Part shown: piece after piece, positions 62,008 through 64,000 of the stretch
Layout of the letters: the number at the start of each line of letters is the position of its first letter
Position numbering within the stretch: the first letter of the stretch is position 1
Translations under genes and position numbers: made by a program
DNA from: Dyadobacter luteus
GTDB lineage: Bacteria; Bacteroidota; Bacteroidia; Cytophagales; Spirosomataceae
Reading direction: 5' to 3'
Length of the DNA: 64,000 nucleotides
Assembly: GCF_003383615.1 (NCBI RefSeq)
Contig: NZ_QNUL01000021.1
Span: forward strand, 45,184 to 109,183
The notes under the pieces: generated by a model
What the model saw: the letters and a program-made list of their open reading frames with translations, nothing else
Told to the model about the DNA's origin: nothing
Databases searched by the model: none

Positions 62008-63897
62008 ATGATGATTATGAAATTGAGATATAAAAATATAATTCTTGTCGCACTGCTGGCCTCCGCCGGGCTCACAGCCTGTGATACTGATTTTCTTAAC
62101 GTGACTCCACCATCAGAAATTCCTGCCGAAGATGTATGGAAAGATGGGGGATTATCTGAAGGTTTTGTAACTGGTATATATGCAGGACTGCAGCAGGGAG
62201 GTTTGGGTGAGCAAATGCTTGCTTCTCTATCCGACGAAGCGGTGTTTACTCATACTGGTCGTAATATTAATACGATTAATGAGGGAAGTTTAAGTCCTTC
62301 TGTTACCGGTTGGGTAGATGATACCTATGGCTGGGGACCTATGTACACCCGTATTCGTGCTACGAATATTGCGATACAGAATCTGGCGACTGCTACTTTT
62401 ACCAATACAACGCTGAAGGATCGTCTGCGTGGGGAAGCTTACTTTTTAAGAGCTTACTACTACCAGCAATTGCTTCGCTATTACGGAGCAGTGCCTTTGA
62501 TCAAAAAGGTTTACGAGCTGAACGAAGATTATACAGCCCCACGTAATACTTACGAGGAATGTGTGACTTCTATCGTGAACGACCTTGACAGTGCGGCGAT
62601 CTTTTTGGAAGGAAAAGCGCCGGTTACAGGAAGAGCGAACAGGACTGCTGCACTTGCTTTGAAAGCGCGGGTGCTGGTATATGCAGCGAGTGATTTGCAT
62701 GATGTACCAACTGCAAAATCGAAGTCGACTGTGCTTGCCGATTATGATAACCCTGAGTTTTTCGGATACCTTTCGGGGAGTCGTGCTACGCGCTGGACTG
62801 CAGCTTTGAATGCAGCAAAAGCAGCATTGGATGCAAGCAATGGAGGTTACAAGCTAAATCTGACCGCTCCTGTAACAGCTGATCAGGGTAAGGCCAATTA
62901 CGTTGCTATATCTATGGGGGGCGGAAGTGCCGACCAGAATATTGATGCAACAGCTGCAACAGAACTTATTTTTGCCCGCTACTTTACACCGGCACTCAAC
63001 GAGCCTGCACGTCAGACGGGACTTCATAATGGTCCGAATGGATATCATAACTGGGCTGGTAACACGCCTATTGGTAACCTGGTAGACGACTATGAAATGA
63101 GAGACGGAACCAAATTCTCCTGGGATAATCCGGCTCATAAGGCTGCACCGTACACCAACCGTGACCCGCGTTTTTATGCAACAGTTTTGTATGACGGTGC
63201 AGATTGGAAACCACGTCCATCGGATGTTCGTGATCCGGCCAATCAGATTCAAACCGGAGCTTATGACCTGTTGAACGATGCAAACGGGTTAGTTACGCGT
63301 CATGGACTGGATACCCGTAACAGTACTGTAGAAGACTGGAATGGTAGTCGTTCAGGATATTACATGCGTAAATTTATAGATCCTAATCCGGCTTTGTACG
63401 ACAATACAGACCGTCAGGATATTCCATGGCCTGTTCTTCGTGTCACAGAAGTTGTTTTCAATTACATTGAAGCAAGCATCGAAACCGGTAATGACGCGGA
63501 TGCCCTTCTTTGGCTGAACAGAATTCGTTTCCGTGCTGGAATGCCTGCTTTAACGGTGACAGGTGCTGCCTTGAAAGAAGCATATCGCCAGGAGAGAAGA
63601 ATTGAGATGGTATATGAAGAGCAACGTTACCACGATGCACGTCGCTGGATGATTGCACCAACTACTTTGGGTGAGCCGATGACGTATATCAGCGTCGTAG
63701 GTAAATTCAAAACCGGACAATCCATGAAGGAACCGTACCGCTATGACCCTGCTGTTTACAATTACACTTATACGCCGGTTGAGGAAACAGCACATGAGAA
63801 CCGCGTGTGGAGAGATAAAATGTATTTCCGTCCTATTCATCGCGATGAAATGAACAGAAATAGCAAATTGATCCAAAACCCGGACTACGGTATCTAA
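62008..63897 (+). CDS. SusD/RagB surface lipoprotein (module C)
   Basis: Large SusD (629 aa; the other two are 476 and 500). Lipobox LTAC gives Cys25. GEAYFLRAYYYQQLLRYYGAVPL near 138-160 and VTEVVFNYIEASIETGNDADALLWLNRI are SusD hallmarks; QERRIEMVYEEQRYHDARRW follows near the end. An insertion of about 100 residues (about 300-430, including ARYFTPALNEPARQTGLHNG and RDPRFYATVLYDGADW) accounts for the extra length and may shape ligand choice. Ends QNPDYGI. A terminator follows. Confidence 0.94.
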   Translation: MMIMKLRYKNIILVALLASAGLTACDTDFLNVTPPSEIPAEDVWKDGGLSEGFVTGIYAGLQQGGLGEQMLASLSDEAVFTHTGRNINTINEGSLSPSVTGWVDDTYGWGPMYTRIRATNIAIQNLATATFTNTTLKDRLRGEAYFLRAYYYQQLLRYYGAVPLIKKVYELNEDYTAPRNTYEECVTSIVNDLDSAAIFLEGKAPVTGRANRTAALALKARVLVYAASDLHDVPTAKSKSTVLADYDNPEFFGYLSGSRATRWTAALNAAKAALDASNGGYKLNLTAPVTADQGKANYVAISMGGGSADQNIDATAATELIFARYFTPALNEPARQTGLHNGPNGYHNWAGNTPIGNLVDDYEMRDGTKFSWDNPAHKAAPYTNRDPRFYATVLYDGADWKPRPSDVRDPANQIQTGAYDLLNDANGLVTRHGLDTRNSTVEDWNGSRSGYYMRKFIDPNPALYDNTDRQDIPWPVLRVTEVVFNYIEASIETGNDADALLWLNRIRFRAGMPALTVTGAALKEAYRQERRIEMVYEEQRYHDARRWMIAPTTLGEPMTYISVVGKFKTGQSMKEPYRYDPAVYNYTYTPVEETAHENRVWRDKMYFRPIHRDEMNRNSKLIQNPDYGI

Positions 63898-63921
63898 GTC
63901 TGTTGTTGATACACTTTTGCT

Positions 63922-63965
63922 AAAGAGGGTGTCTCAAATCAAATTGAGTCACCCTCTTTCATTTA
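63922..63965 (+). terminator. Terminator of module C
   Basis: AAAGAGGGTG-T-CTCAA (63922-63937) pairs with TTGAG-T-CACCCTCTTT (63944-63959), one T-T mismatch, 6-nt loop, then CATTTACTT. Confidence 0.8.
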
Positions 63966-64000
63966 CTTAAACTTCTTTGAGGATTTGGTGTTTAAAAAGC

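Overview
The window reads as chromosomal DNA of a Bacteroidota bacterium, most likely order Cytophagales (a Dyadobacter/Spirosoma-like relative; the genus is my guess from gene content, not a search). The evidence is three SusC/SusD outer-membrane uptake pairs, two ECF sigma/FecR anti-sigma modules, PafA-type alkaline phosphatases, a TamB/DUF490 protein, weak Shine-Dalgarno signals, and several upstream boxes fitting the Bacteroidota promoter pattern TTG-N17-23-TAnnTTTG.

Layout. 1-7.7 kb: truncated UDP-glucose dehydrogenase, an acyl-CoA dehydrogenase, a paraslipin/NfeD membrane pair, and two tandem PafA-type phosphatases. 7.7-16.3 kb: M16 peptidase, small lipoprotein, hotdog thioesterase and the large TamB-like protein. 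16.4-24.2 kb: tsaD, a 367-bp inverted-repeat-bounded non-coding element, a ModF-like double ABC ATPase, DJ-1/PfpI protein, cupin, clpB, and a YciI protein whose export signal seems to have lost its start codon. 24.5-37.5 kb: the most interesting accessory block. It holds an ECF sigma factor, FecR, SusC, SusD, a lipoprotein FAD oxidoreductase, an MFS transporter, a Tat-signal-bearing gluconate-2-dehydrogenase-subunit-3-like protein and a GMC flavoenzyme. Together these suggest uptake of a glycan or glycoside, oxidation in the periplasm, and import of the product. 37.6-44.4 kb: a second sigma/FecR/SusC/SusD module with no enzymes. 44.5-58.2 kb: housekeeping genes (lipoprotein, xylA, a PpiD-like foldase, an SCP2 protein, pdxJ, yqeY, cvpA, rlmN, a PiT phosphate transporter, nadA, nadB). 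58.8-63.9 kb: a third SusC/SusD pair without adjacent regulator or enzymes.

Intergenic DNA is unusually structured. There is a four-copy 81-bp tandem array between nadA and nadB. Single copies of its two-hairpin core occur at 46.6 kb (clear) and 26.4 kb (degenerate). An exact 7-bp-period array starts inside the end of fecR, and a pair of inverted 7-bp-period arrays fills the gap between the two subunit genes of the GMC dehydrogenase. None of these is coding. Most transcription units end in recognisable stem-loop/T-run terminators, which allowed fairly firm operon boundaries.

No rRNA, tRNA, CRISPR array, transposase or phage gene was recognised. All functional calls are by motif reading; no database search was run.
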